Shown here in pieces: positions 1 to 6,755 of a stretch of 11,471 nucleotides of DNA. The stretch covers positions 1 to 11,471 of the forward strand of contig JAUWOX010000022.1 of assembly GCA_030611905.1 (NCBI GenBank). Reading direction: 5' to 3'. The position numbers were made by a program, and so were the translations under genes. The notes under the pieces were generated by a model that saw only the letters and a program-made list of their open reading frames with translations, was not told where the DNA came from and made no database searches. Every line of letters starts with the position of its first letter. Positions within the stretch are counted from its first letter, which is position 1. This DNA is from a bacterium (GTDB lineage Bacteria; Patescibacteriota; JABMPQ01; JAQVVF01).

Positions 1-669
1 TTCTTGTTGTTGTAATTTGCCCTTCTTTGGCTTTTTGGGGTGATTGATAAATAGTGGTTTGAAATTGTCTTGTCTTTGATCTAAATATTTTTTGAGCCAG
101 ATCTTAGCAGTATCGGATAGAAAAACAACTCGTGGCTTATCTCCTTTGCCGCGAACTGAAAATTCGTTATGGGATAGATTAATAGTATCCCTATCAAGGC
201 TGACTAATTCGCTGATGCGGAGGCCTGTTGAAAAAAAAGTTTCCAAAATAGCTCGATCACGAATTCCTTTGAGCTTGTGAACATCGGGGGCAGCTAATAA
301 TCTTTCTAGTTCGGTAGGTTCCAAAAATTCTATGCTTCTCTCGGGAATCTTGGGAAGCTCTACTCTTTCTGCAGGCAAAGTTTTAATGTCACGCTTGGCT
401 AGGTATTTGAGAAAGGAACGAAGAGCAATAATATAATAGCTTTGAGTGGCTGGCTTTAAAGCATTGCCTTTCTTATCTTTGAAGCGATTAAGGTGAAGTC
501 GATATTTGCGGACTAAGTTTAAATCTATTTTTGAAGGACTGGAGATCTTGGCCCAGGCAGAAAAGGTTTTTAAATAATGATCATAATTGCGTATCGTAAG
601 CTGGGATCGATTTTTTTCGATTTCTAAATATTCGAGGAACTCGGTGATATATTTGCCTAAGCTTGGCAT
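1..669 (-). CDS. Tyrosine recombinase, XerC/XerD-like (partial, C-terminus outside window)
   Basis: The frame is open from an ATG at 667-669 to the window edge and gives 223 residues with no stop. The family cuts and rejoins DNA through a catalytic tyrosine; XerC and XerD resolve chromosome dimers at dif and related enzymes move integrative elements. Residues 1-100 form a SAM-like core-binding domain (KYITEFLEYLEIEKN, then TIRNYDHYLKTF). The catalytic domain starts near residue 113 (FLEPTELERLL). The first catalytic arginine is R151 in STGLRISELVSL and the catalytic lysine is K175 in VRGKGDKPRVVFL. Both positions lie within a few residues of those in E. coli XerD (about 298 aa). The HxxR box and the nucleophilic Tyr would lie to the left of the window. 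There is no Shine-Dalgarno sequence before the ATG, and a promoter lies about 27 bases upstream. No attachment site or other integrase-module gene is visible, so a housekeeping Xer is as likely as an element integrase. Confidence 0.93.
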   Translation of the reverse strand, partial: MPSLGKYITEFLEYLEIEKNRSQLTIRNYDHYLKTFSAWAKISSPSKIDLNLVRKYRLHLNRFKDKKGNALKPATQSYYIIALRSFLKYLAKRDIKTLPAERVELPKIPERSIEFLEPTELERLLAAPDVHKLKGIRDRAILETFFSTGLRISELVSLDRDTINLSHNEFSVRGKGDKPRVVFLSDTAKIWLKKYLDQRQDNFKPLFINHPKKPKKGKLQQQE

Positions 670-695
670 CTATTTTTTATTTTATGTCTAAATAG

Positions 696-724
696 ATTAT
701 AACAGAATAATAATTTTGTCGCAA
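696..724 (-). promoter_or_regulatory. Sigma-70-like promoter of the recombinase gene
   Basis: On the minus strand there is TTGCGA (719-724), a 17-base spacer, then TATAAT (696-701). A TG one base upstream makes it an extended -10 (TGTTATAAT). The ATG at 669 follows after 26 bases, so the leader is very short. The -35 box lies just beyond the U-tract of the terminator of the preceding minus-strand gene. Confidence 0.7.
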
Positions 725-729
725 AATAA

Positions 730-755
730 AAAACGAGAAACTATTTTCTCGTTTT
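730..755 (-). terminator. Intrinsic terminator after the HExxH-motif gene
   Basis: A perfect 11-bp stem (AAAACGAGAAA with TTTCTCGTTTT) closes a 4-base loop at 741-744. On the minus strand the stem runs into a T-rich tract (TTTTTTATTTT). It starts 12 bases past the stop of the gene at 768-1277. The stem is symmetric enough to have some effect in both directions. Confidence 0.8.
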
Positions 756-767
756 GTTTTCTTTGAA

Positions 768-1277
768 TTATTTATTCTCCTCTAAAATCTTTAGAGACTC
801 TTTGTCAAAATCGCTCATTTCATCTGGTGCTTCAGTAATAGCTTTGACAATTTCTCTGACTTTTTGGGGATCCATCTCATCTGGGATTTTGAATGCTACA
901 TTTGGAGCAATCATCATTTGGTTATCAGGCGTTTTCCACAGATTTAAACAAATTATTGGACTCAACCCAAATTTTTTTGCTGTTTCAAAGTGAGCTTGTT
1001 CGTGTCGAATGATATCTTCTGCTTCTTTTATAGAAAATTTTAATATTTGAACCAGAATAGCTTGTAGTAATTCAAAGCTGTCTAGGATAATGGTCCCTGG
1101 ACATTCTTCAGGAAGTAGATCAATTGTGGGTTGGCCAATCAATTGTTTTCTATTTTCTTCTTCCATTTTTCTATTATATTCTATTACTTCTTCTTCTGCG
1201 GGAAGATTAAGTAGTAATTGTTCCACTTGAGCAAATATTGCTGCTGTTTCAATTTCTCGATTTTGTTCTTCTTTCAT
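768..1277 (-). CDS. Hypothetical protein with HEQAH (HExxH) motif
   Basis: I do not recognise the family of this 169-residue acidic protein. Residues 1-48 are Glu/Lys-rich and probably helical. The centre (about 62-90) is hydrophobic (GTIILDSFELLQAILVQIL). Residues 92-96 are HEQAH, which fits the HExxH zinc-binding signature of gluzincin and metzincin peptidases, and a helix-like stretch (FETAKKFGLSP) follows it. Residues 112-135 (LNLWKTPDNQMMIAPNV) look like beta strands and the C-terminus is acidic. No distal third zinc ligand stands out, so peptidase activity is only possible. There is no signal peptide or clear membrane segment, which suggests the cytoplasm. The gene has its own promoter at 1311-1338 and terminator at 730-755, so it is probably monocistronic. 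No Shine-Dalgarno sequence is seen. The ATG at 1275-1277 is the first in frame after the promoter. Confidence 0.8.
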   Translation of the reverse strand: MKEEQNREIETAAIFAQVEQLLLNLPAEEEVIEYNRKMEEENRKQLIGQPTIDLLPEECPGTIILDSFELLQAILVQILKFSIKEAEDIIRHEQAHFETAKKFGLSPIICLNLWKTPDNQMMIAPNVAFKIPDEMDPQKVREIVKAITEAPDEMSDFDKESLKILEENK

Positions 1278-1310
1278 TTTTTGTTAATTATATGATAATT
1301 TATTAATTTT

Positions 1311-1338
1311 ATTATAACAAATAATAATCTTGTCGCAA
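1311..1338 (-). promoter_or_regulatory. Promoter of the HExxH-motif gene
   Basis: On the minus strand there is TTGCGA (1333-1338), a 16-base spacer, then TATAAT (1311-1316) with an upstream TG (TGTTATAAT). It closely resembles the recombinase promoter at 696-724, including the AT-rich spacer. The start codon lies 33 bases downstream. Confidence 0.7.
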
Positions 1339-1345
1339 AATGTTA

Positions 1346-1374
1346 TTGACAATATTTGAAATATATATTAATAT
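1346..1374 (+). promoter_or_regulatory. Promoter of the CxxC/TPR gene
   Basis: A consensus -35 TTGACA (1346-1351) is followed after 17 bases by TAATAT (1369-1374), inside an alternating AT run that also offers other -10 registers. It fires away from the minus-strand promoter at 1311-1338; the two -35 boxes are only 7 bases apart. Confidence 0.6.
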
Positions 1375-1412
1375 ATAGTGTCTGTTTTGCTAAAAGTTCT
1401 TTGCACAATAGC

Positions 1413-1420
1413 GAGGAGGA
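1413..1420 (+). promoter_or_regulatory. Strong Shine-Dalgarno sequence for the CxxC/TPR gene
   Basis: GAGGAGGA ends 6 bases before the ATG at 1427, which fixes that start. It is the only strong Shine-Dalgarno sequence in the window; all other gene starts here have A/T-rich leaders without one. Confidence 0.8.
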
Positions 1421-1426
1421 AAACAC

Positions 1427-2233
1427 ATGACTGCAAGAGAACCCACAGTATGTACGTGGTGCCGTAGTGGAAGCACGTTGGATTGCGGATCAGGCCATTT
1501 TCGAGATTTCGACTCTGATTTTTCTTATGGAATTGATGTATGTGGTGGCTGTGGTGGCTTGGGACGACAAATAAATGTAGAAGATTTTAGACAGCGTACA
1601 CAAAGAATTATTAATCTAAGATTTGAGTATTGTCCTACTTCTGGCGATATTTCTCCTGCTATGAGTATTAGATTAGAGAAGCTAGAGGCCTTGATTTATG
1701 AAGTATCAGAACTTTTTAGACTTTATGGTCGAGAAGATGATCAATGCTTTGCCAAAGAAATTGCTAATGGATGTCTACAACAACTTGCTAATCGTTTAAA
1801 AAATGAATGTGATTTTCTCGTGAAATTCTATATAGAAGCGCCGTTGCGACTCGATGCAGGCGCAGAAGCTTGCCGACCAGCATTAATAGCTGCTCATAAG
1901 GGAGACCTGGAAGAAGCTGATCGAATTTTTCAAAGAGTTAGTGATGAATACCCAAATTCAAGTTTTGTTGCTCATGACTTTGCAGTTTATCTGATTACGT
2001 TCCATAGAAGTTATAAAAAAGCGCTTCCTTGGTTTGAAAAAGCAATTGAATTAGCGCCAAAAATGGCAATTCATTTCTGTCAGTTAGCCAAATGTTATCT
2101 TGCTCTGGATCAACCGAATAAAGCGCTAGAAGTTATGAATAGAGACTTAGAAGATTGTCCTGATATGGATGAATGCCGTGATGAAATTGCAGCTCTGAAA
2201 AAAGAAGCGCAAGAAAAAGCTGCAGCAAATTAG
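1427..2233 (+). CDS. CxxC zinc-ribbon-like / TPR-repeat protein
   Basis: This 268-residue protein has no signal peptide and is probably cytoplasmic. The N-terminus carries CTWC (C9, C12), C20 and CGGCGGLG (C39, C42). The spacing resembles a treble-clef or zinc-ribbon metal site, and the second pair recalls the CxxCxGxG of DnaJ-type zinc domains. Residues 52-145 are helical without a recognised signature. Residues 148-246 hold about three TPR-like helical hairpins, the clearest being KALPWFEKAIELAPKM and AKCYLALDQPNKALEVMN. The C-terminus is a short Lys/Glu/Ala helix. TPRs bind proteins, so a scaffold or adaptor role with a metal-bound head is plausible, but the partner is unknown. The gene is monocistronic, with a consensus -35, a strong Shine-Dalgarno sequence and an intrinsic terminator at 2246-2269. 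It is the only plus-strand gene here. Confidence 0.88.
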   Translation: MTAREPTVCTWCRSGSTLDCGSGHFRDFDSDFSYGIDVCGGCGGLGRQINVEDFRQRTQRIINLRFEYCPTSGDISPAMSIRLEKLEALIYEVSELFRLYGREDDQCFAKEIANGCLQQLANRLKNECDFLVKFYIEAPLRLDAGAEACRPALIAAHKGDLEEADRIFQRVSDEYPNSSFVAHDFAVYLITFHRSYKKALPWFEKAIELAPKMAIHFCQLAKCYLALDQPNKALEVMNRDLEDCPDMDECRDEIAALKKEAQEKAAAN

Positions 2234-2245
2234 TTCTTTTTGATT

Positions 2246-2269
2246 AGGATCTGTGAGATCCTTTTTTTT
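2246..2269 (+). terminator. Intrinsic terminator of the CxxC/TPR gene
   Basis: AGGATCT and AGATCCT form a perfect 7-bp stem with a GTG loop (2253-2255), followed by a run of eight T (2262-2269). It begins 12 bases after the stop at 2233. Confidence 0.85.
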
Positions 2270-2297
2270 GTTTTAAAATATCTTTGTCGCAAAATAA

Positions 2298-2325
2298 AAA
2301 AGCGAGATGTTAATATCGCGCTTTT
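2298..2325 (-). terminator. Intrinsic terminator of array gene A
   Basis: AAAAGCGAGAT (2298-2308) pairs with ATCGCGCTTTT (2315-2325) with one mismatch around a GTTAAT loop. On the minus strand it is followed by TTTTTTATTTT. It lies 22 bases past the stop of gene A and faces the plus-strand terminator at 2246-2269, so the convergent genes are well insulated. Confidence 0.75.
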
Positions 2326-2347
2326 AAAATTAATTTGTTATTTTATC

Positions 2348-4318
2348 CTATTCAAAATCATAATTATTCTGATCAGCTAGATTAAAGGGATAGTTCTTTT
2401 TGAAAGCTTTTTTAGTGGCTATGACAAATCTGACTTTTTTAAGATTTCTAAAGTAGAAGGTTGGTGAAAAGGTTCTGTTGGTTGAAGCTAGTTCTGAAGT
2501 TAGTTTGTAGTTTCTGATCTTGAATTTGAGAGTGTTGGTTGTTTTGTTTTGATAAACAGTGTAGGGTCCCCGCCAGAGCTTTTTTCTGTCTTTGATGTAA
2601 AGTCGGAGGTTCTTTTCTTTGATGCTTTTTTTCTTGGTTAATTGAGCGTCAGTGTATCTTAAAGCTACTTTGTATTTCATTCTCTTTTTAACATTTGGCC
2701 AAGTGGCTTTTTTAGCTTTGCCAACATTGAGTTTGAGCTTGTAATGAGTTTTAAAAGCTTTCCTTCTTTTGAAAGCTTTTTTGTAGGCTGATTTTCTGAG
2801 AATCTTGATGTAAAGTTTTTTTCTAACGCTAAACTTCCTGGTTGGCTTACGGTAGAAGTAGAAATCAGTGTTGTTTTTGGTGTTATGATAGGTTTTATCT
2901 AATTCTATGTCTTTGATTTTGAGTTCTCCGCCAGCGTAATCTTCAGTGGTGTCGGTTGGCGTTGGTATATTGATAATATATTCTTCTGTGTTAATACTTT
3001 CTTCATTGCCAGCATTATCAACAGAGAAGAATTTGAGTGTGGTTGTTTCTGATATTTCTAGAGGTGTAGAATATACCGATGAACCTGTGGTTGGGGCAGG
3101 GCCGTCTGTAGTATAGTAGGTTGCATCTACTTCTGATTCGGTATCAACAGCCGATAGAGTAACTGTTTGAACTTCGGTGTAGGTGGCGCCGGCTGGATCG
3201 GCTGTGGTGACGGGAGAATAAATATCAGCATAAGCATATTTTAAAGCACCCTCGGTACTATCATTATAGCTAATATGTGAAGAGTTTAGAGCGAGGCTGC
3301 TATAATTACCAACACTTCCAATATCGTCAACTATTTCAGTGCTCCATGTAGAATCATTACAATAAGCATATTTTAAATCTCCATCGGTCCAATTAACAAC
3401 CCAACGAATATAGCTTATTTGTGGTTGATCATAAATATCTAATGCAAGCGATGTATATCCACCACCAAAATCATCACCTCCATCATCAATAATTGCAAGA
3501 TTCCATAAAGAACCATCATGATAAGCATATTTAAGATCTCCGCGAGTAAAATAATAATAACTAATATGAGGATTATCAAGAGAATCAAGACTAAGAGAAG
3601 TATATCTTCCAGTATCATCTTCACTATCAACAACTACATCTTGCCATGAACCATCATAATAAGTATACTTTAAATTATCATCAGTATCATCATAATAAGA
3701 AATATGTGGAAGTTCAGATGAATCAAGCTTAAGGGAATTGTATTTACCAACATTATTAACACCACCACCGTCATCAGCTACGGATGTTTGCCATGAAACA
3801 TCATGATAAGTATATTTCAAATCATCATTAGTCTCATCAAAATAACTAATGTGCGGAAGATTCAAAGAATCTACAACGATAGAAGCATATTTACCAACAT
3901 CATTAACGCCACCACCATCATCAGCTATGGATATTTGCCATGAACCATCGTGGTAAGCATATTTTAAATCATCATCAGTCTCATCATAATAACTAATGTG
4001 CGGACGATTCAGAGAATCGACAGCGATTGAGCCATATTTGCCAACATTATTGACGCCACCACCAACATCAACTAAGGCTAATTGCCAAGAAAGACCATCG
4101 TAATAAGCATATTTTAAATTGTCGTTTGTATCATCAAAATAACTAATGTGAATATTTCCCAAAGAATCGATAGCAATAGAAGTATATTTACCAACGTCTG
4201 CTGCGGTATTATCGACTGTTTCTATTTGCCAATCAAATGCTTGAATTTTTTTTTGAGGGAGCAAAATTAAAAATAACATAAATACACTCGTTATTAAGAC
4301 ACAAATTTTTTTCATCAT
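2348..4318 (-). CDS. Array gene A: exported HISYYD-type seven-bladed propeller protein with basic C-terminal module
   Basis: This 656-residue protein opens with a signal peptide (MMKKICVLITSVFML, likely cleaved near residue 27 after IQA). Residues 41-368 contain seven repeats with the core (D/N)VGkYtSlalDS, PHISYyD, DLKYAYhDGSW, as expected for a seven-bladed beta-propeller of the sialidase/BNR-like kind. The Asp-box itself is absent and no catalytic residues are evident. Residues 369-451 match the chitobiase C-terminal/Fn3-associated Ig-like domain (VTTADPAG, ATYYTTDG, TTTLKFFSVDNAGN). After a Pro/Thr linker, residues 461-656 form a strongly basic module. I count 57 Lys/Arg against about 12 Asp/Glu, ending in NYPFNLADQNNYDFE. 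An acidic propeller and a basic tail make the protein strongly dipolar. It is probably exported and surface-associated, with the propeller as a ligand-binding face; that role is inferred. The start is taken at the first of two ATGs (4318 or 4315). There is no Shine-Dalgarno sequence. Confidence 0.9.
   Translation of the reverse strand: MMKKICVLITSVFMLFLILLPQKKIQAFDWQIETVDNTAADVGKYTSIAIDSLGNIHISYFDDTNDNLKYAYYDGLSWQLALVDVGGGVNNVGKYGSIAVDSLNRPHISYYDETDDDLKYAYHDGSWQISIADDGGGVNDVGKYASIVVDSLNLPHISYFDETNDDLKYTYHDVSWQTSVADDGGGVNNVGKYNSLKLDSSELPHISYYDDTDDNLKYTYYDGSWQDVVVDSEDDTGRYTSLSLDSLDNPHISYYYFTRGDLKYAYHDGSLWNLAIIDDGGDDFGGGYTSLALDIYDQPQISYIRWVVNWTDGDLKYAYCNDSTWSTEIVDDIGSVGNYSSLALNSSHISYNDSTEGALKYAYADIYSPVTTADPAGATYTEVQTVTLSAVDTESEVDATYYTTDGPAPTTGSSVYSTPLEISETTTLKFFSVDNAGNEESINTEEYIINIPTPTDTTEDYAGGELKIKDIELDKTYHNTKNNTDFYFYRKPTRKFSVRKKLYIKILRKSAYKKAFKRRKAFKTHYKLKLNVGKAKKATWPNVKKRMKYKVALRYTDAQLTKKKSIKEKNLRLYIKDRKKLWRGPYTVYQNKTTNTLKFKIRNYKLTSELASTNRTFSPTFYFRNLKKVRFVIATKKAFKKNYPFNLADQNNYDFE
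3617..4198 (-). repeat. Tandem blade-coding repeats in gene A (period about 147 bases)
   Basis: Propeller blades 1 to 4 start at D41, N91, D140 and N189, a spacing of 49-50 codons. Blades 2 to 4 are nearly the same protein, including the DDGGGVN linker before VGKY, and are visibly similar at base level. Later blades are more diverged and have shorter or longer linkers. This points to recent internal duplication and makes blade number potentially variable. Confidence 0.75.
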
Positions 4319-4354
4319 AGTTTTTGTTTTTAATGAATTGTTTTTATTGTATTT

Positions 4355-4363
4355 ATTATAACA
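4355..4363 (-). promoter_or_regulatory. Extended -10 promoter of gene A
   Basis: On the minus strand TGTTATAAT is an extended -10 (TGnTATAAT) with no convincing -35 at 16-18 bases. The ATG follows 36 bases after it through an A-rich leader. The same motif and leader precede genes B, C and D. It lies next to the U-tract of gene B's terminator. Confidence 0.65.
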
Positions 4364-4397
4364 TAAAAAAAAAGACGGGTGCTGATAACCCGTCTTT
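4364..4397 (-). terminator. Intrinsic terminator of gene B
   Basis: A perfect 10-bp stem AAAGACGGGT (4371-4380) with ACCCGTCTTT (4388-4397) closes a GCTGATA loop. On the minus strand a run of T (complement of 4364-4373) follows. The extended -10 of gene A begins directly beyond it. Confidence 0.88.
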
Positions 4398-4412
4398 GTT
4401 TATTAATCGATT

Positions 4413-4508
4413 TTATTCAAAATCATAATTATTATGATCAGCTAGGTTGAAGGGATAGTTTTTTCTAAAAGCTTTTTTAGTGGCTAGGACGAATTGGACT
4501 TTTTTAAG
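4413..4508 (-). pseudogene. Out-of-frame remnant of the common array C-terminal tail, behind gene B
   Basis: Read in a different frame from gene B, this stretch encodes LKKVQFVLATKKAF, then RKNYPFNLADHNNYDFE and TAA. It matches the last 31 residues of gene D at 28 positions. It overlaps the final bases of gene B (stop at 4504-4506) and carries no start codon of its own. It is best read as the 3' end of a former common tail left behind when the C-terminal part of gene B was exchanged or frameshifted. It now lies in B's 3' untranslated region, upstream of the terminator. Confidence 0.85.
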
Positions 4509-6663
4509 GTTTGCTTGTTTTTTTTAACCCTATGCCAAACCGATAGGTAGCTTTGGGAAATTTGTTAAAATATTTAACAATAAATCTGTTTTTTTTGGTT
4601 TTGTGAGTAACCTTGGCGTTTTTCCAGAGTTTTTTGATTGTTCTCCATTTCTTTTTACCAGGTTTAACTTTAAGAACGAGGTCTTTTTTGGTAATGCTTT
4701 TATTTTTCTTTTTTAATTTCTTGAAAAGGTTCTTGTTGTATCTAAAAGCTATTCTGATTTTGAATTTCTGTGATTTAGCAAAGTCATTAGTCATTTTCCA
4801 GAATCTTTTAAGGGTCTTCTTTTTTTTCTTAGTCCATTTGGTGGGATATCTATGATGTCTGTTCCATTGCATCCAGTTATCAGCAGTGATTTTTTTAAAA
4901 TAGATAATCAGATCCTGGCCCTTGATGGTTTCACCTTGAATATTGGGATCAACTGTAATTTGCTTGCCGTCTTGAAGGTTTTCCTGCTGTGATTCTTGTT
5001 CTTCTTCGGGCGTGGGTTCTGGAGCTGGGGTTGGAATAGTAATGGTGTATGTTTCTGTATTAACGCTTTCAGAATTACCGGCATTGTCTGTGGAGAAAAA
5101 TTTGAGAGTAGTTGTTTCAGAAATAGTAAGCGGACTTGAATAGACAGTTGAACCAGTGGTTGGAGTAGATCCGTCAGTAGTATAGTAAGTAGCAGCTACT
5201 CCAGAAGTGGCATCTGAAGCTGACAAAGTTACTGTTTGGGCGGAAGTGTAATCGCCGCCGGCTGGGGAGGCGGTGGTAGAGGGGGCGGTGGCATCATAAA
5301 TAATATCATCTGAAATAGTAGTGCTTTCTTGTAAATAAGCGTCTCGAAATTTAGTATAAACAGTTTTCGTCCCTTCGCCCGAACTCAAAGTCCAGCTTTT
5401 GGATGTCGAATAACTTTCCCAAGAGGCGCCGGAAAAACCAGAGTCTTCTGAAATCATCATTTCTGTTTGTCCATTATTAGTTGCAGATAGTGTTAAGGTC
5501 GTACTTTGAGAAGTTGCGTAGGTAGCTCCTGAATCAATTGAAATTGATGTGGAAGTCGGGGCGCTTCCATATACGAATTTTAGGATATCACTATTATTAT
5601 CATAAACAGCAACATAAGGAATATCATTATATAAATCAAGAGAATTATATTGACCATATATTCCTAAAACGCTGGTGGCTTTCCAAGAAGAACCGTTATA
5701 GTATGCATATCTTAGAGTATTGAGATATAAGTAATTAGAGATGTGAGGATGATTATTGGAATCCATTTTAATAGAAGTATATTGACCCCCAGCAGTAGAA
5801 GGAGCTTGAGGCGTTTGCCAACCTCCAGCATTTTGATAAATGTAGTTTAAACAAGTATTAGTAGTATCATAATAACTAATATGGGGGTAATTGCTGCTGT
5901 CTAAATCAAGAGAAGTATATTGCCCGACCTGATCATCTGAATCAATTGTAGAATCTGACCAATTTACAGCTAAATGACAATTGTCGCTACAGGTAGCATA
6001 CTTTAAGTCAAAAGTGAAAGCGGAGGCATTATAATAACTAATGTGTCTTGCGGTGCCGTTTAGACCTAAGGAAGTATATTGACCAACACTGCCAGAATTA
6101 TCAACCTCTATGTTGGTCCAGTCAGCAACAGCATCATCACAGCCACTAACGCTAAAATCATCACAATTAGCATATCGTAAACTGGTATCAGTAGCAGAAT
6201 AGTAACTAATACTGGGATTGTTATTGGTATCAAGTTTTATAGAGTTATCCCGACCTACATCGCCGCTTGAATCAACAATTGTTTTGGTCCAATTTCCAGC
6301 CCCATCTGTACAATTACTAGTGCAATATGCATATGCTAAAGCATCAGCAGTATCATCATAATAGCTAACATGGGGATTTCCATTGCTGTCTAAATCAATG
6401 GATGTAGTTCCATAAGGGCCACCAGTATCGTCAATATTTCCTTTAAGCCAAGAGCCACTAGAATTGACAGCATATTTTACAACGACATTATCAGTGTCAT
6501 AATAAACAATGTGTGAGTAGCCGTTTGAATCAACTGCTATTGAAGGGTATAAACCCACATCGCTAGATGAATCATCTACGATTTCTATTGTTGAGGCTTT
6601 AACTGGTTTGATAGTTAATAAAAAAATAATGGCTAATAAAAAAAAGATATATTTTTTTTTCAT
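4504..6663 (-). CDS. Array gene B: exported HISYYD-type propeller protein with divergent basic C-terminus
   Basis: This 719-residue protein starts with a signal peptide (KKKYIFFLLAIIFLLTIK, likely cleaved after VKA near residue 23). Residues 35-366 hold seven propeller repeats of the same kind as gene A (VGQYTSLDLDS, PHISYYDTT, LKYA). They are more diverged and carry Cys pairs (TSNC, CSDNC) that may form disulfides after export. Residues 371-460 are an extra Ig-like domain absent from A, C and D (SISIDSGATY, MMISEDSGF, SKSWTLSSGEGTKTVY). Residues 461-543 are the chitobiase/Fn3-associated domain, followed by a Pro/Glu/Gln linker. Residues 565-719 are very basic. They align only loosely with the common tail (FKIRIAFRY against YKVALRY; YRFGIGLKK against VRFVIATKK), end KTSKP, and lack the invariant YPFNLADQNNYDFE. 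A frame-shifted piece of that tail follows the stop. Role inferred as in A: exported, surface-associated. Confidence 0.9.
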   Translation of the reverse strand: MKKKYIFFLLAIIFLLTIKPVKASTIEIVDDSSSDVGLYPSIAVDSNGYSHIVYYDTDNVVVKYAVNSSGSWLKGNIDDTGGPYGTTSIDLDSNGNPHVSYYDDTADALAYAYCTSNCTDGAGNWTKTIVDSSGDVGRDNSIKLDTNNNPSISYYSATDTSLRYANCDDFSVSGCDDAVADWTNIEVDNSGSVGQYTSLGLNGTARHISYYNASAFTFDLKYATCSDNCHLAVNWSDSTIDSDDQVGQYTSLDLDSSNYPHISYYDTTNTCLNYIYQNAGGWQTPQAPSTAGGQYTSIKMDSNNHPHISNYLYLNTLRYAYYNGSSWKATSVLGIYGQYNSLDLYNDIPYVAVYDNNSDILKFVYGSAPTSTSISIDSGATYATSQSTTLTLSATNNGQTEMMISEDSGFSGASWESYSTSKSWTLSSGEGTKTVYTKFRDAYLQESTTISDDIIYDATAPSTTASPAGGDYTSAQTVTLSASDATSGVAATYYTTDGSTPTTGSTVYSSPLTISETTTLKFFSTDNAGNSESVNTETYTITIPTPAPEPTPEEEQESQQENLQDGKQITVDPNIQGETIKGQDLIIYFKKITADNWMQWNRHHRYPTKWTKKKKKTLKRFWKMTNDFAKSQKFKIRIAFRYNKNLFKKLKKKNKSITKKDLVLKVKPGKKKWRTIKKLWKNAKVTHKTKKNRFIVKYFNKFPKATYRFGIGLKKTSKP

Positions 6664-6698
6664 AATTTTATTTTAGATAAATTGTTTTTATTGTGTTT

Positions 6699-6707
6699 AT
6701 TATAACA
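6699..6707 (-). promoter_or_regulatory. Extended -10 promoter of gene B
   Basis: TGTTATAAT on the minus strand, 35 bases before the ATG at 6663. The leader has the same CAATAAAAACAATT-like A-rich sequence as that of gene A, and no Shine-Dalgarno sequence is seen. Confidence 0.65.
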
Positions 6708-6740
6708 TAAAAAAAAGACGAGTGTTGATAGCCCGTCTTT
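6708..6740 (-). terminator. Intrinsic terminator of gene C
   Basis: AAAGACG (6714-6720) pairs with CGTCTTT (6734-6740). The stem top is imperfect (AGT against GCC) around the GTTGATA loop, and a T-run follows on the minus strand. It is clearly a sister of the hairpin at 4371-4397, with mutations in the upper stem. Confidence 0.8.
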
Positions 6741-6755
6741 GTTTATTAATCGGTT

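Noticed and set aside
92..280. Plus-strand open frame of 62 codons
   Set aside because: It lies antisense inside the recombinase gene, whose catalytic motifs are clear; no promoter or Shine-Dalgarno sequence supports it.
754..993. Plus-strand open frame of 79 codons opposite the HExxH-motif gene
   Set aside because: It starts in the terminator stem and lacks initiation signals; the minus-strand frame has its own promoter and terminator.
3439..3633. Minus-strand frame of 64 codons rich in Ile, Leu and Val
   Set aside because: It is an alternative frame inside the blade-coding part of gene A and has no support of its own.
3617..4198. CRISPR-like array of regular repeats
   Set aside because: The repeats are 147-base coding units without spacers, they translate into propeller blades, and no cas gene is present.
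4613..4855. Plus-strand frame of 80 codons rich in Phe and Leu that could pass for a membrane peptide
   Set aside because: It is the complement of the Lys-rich tail of gene B (AAA read as TTT), which creates hydrophobic shadows automatically.
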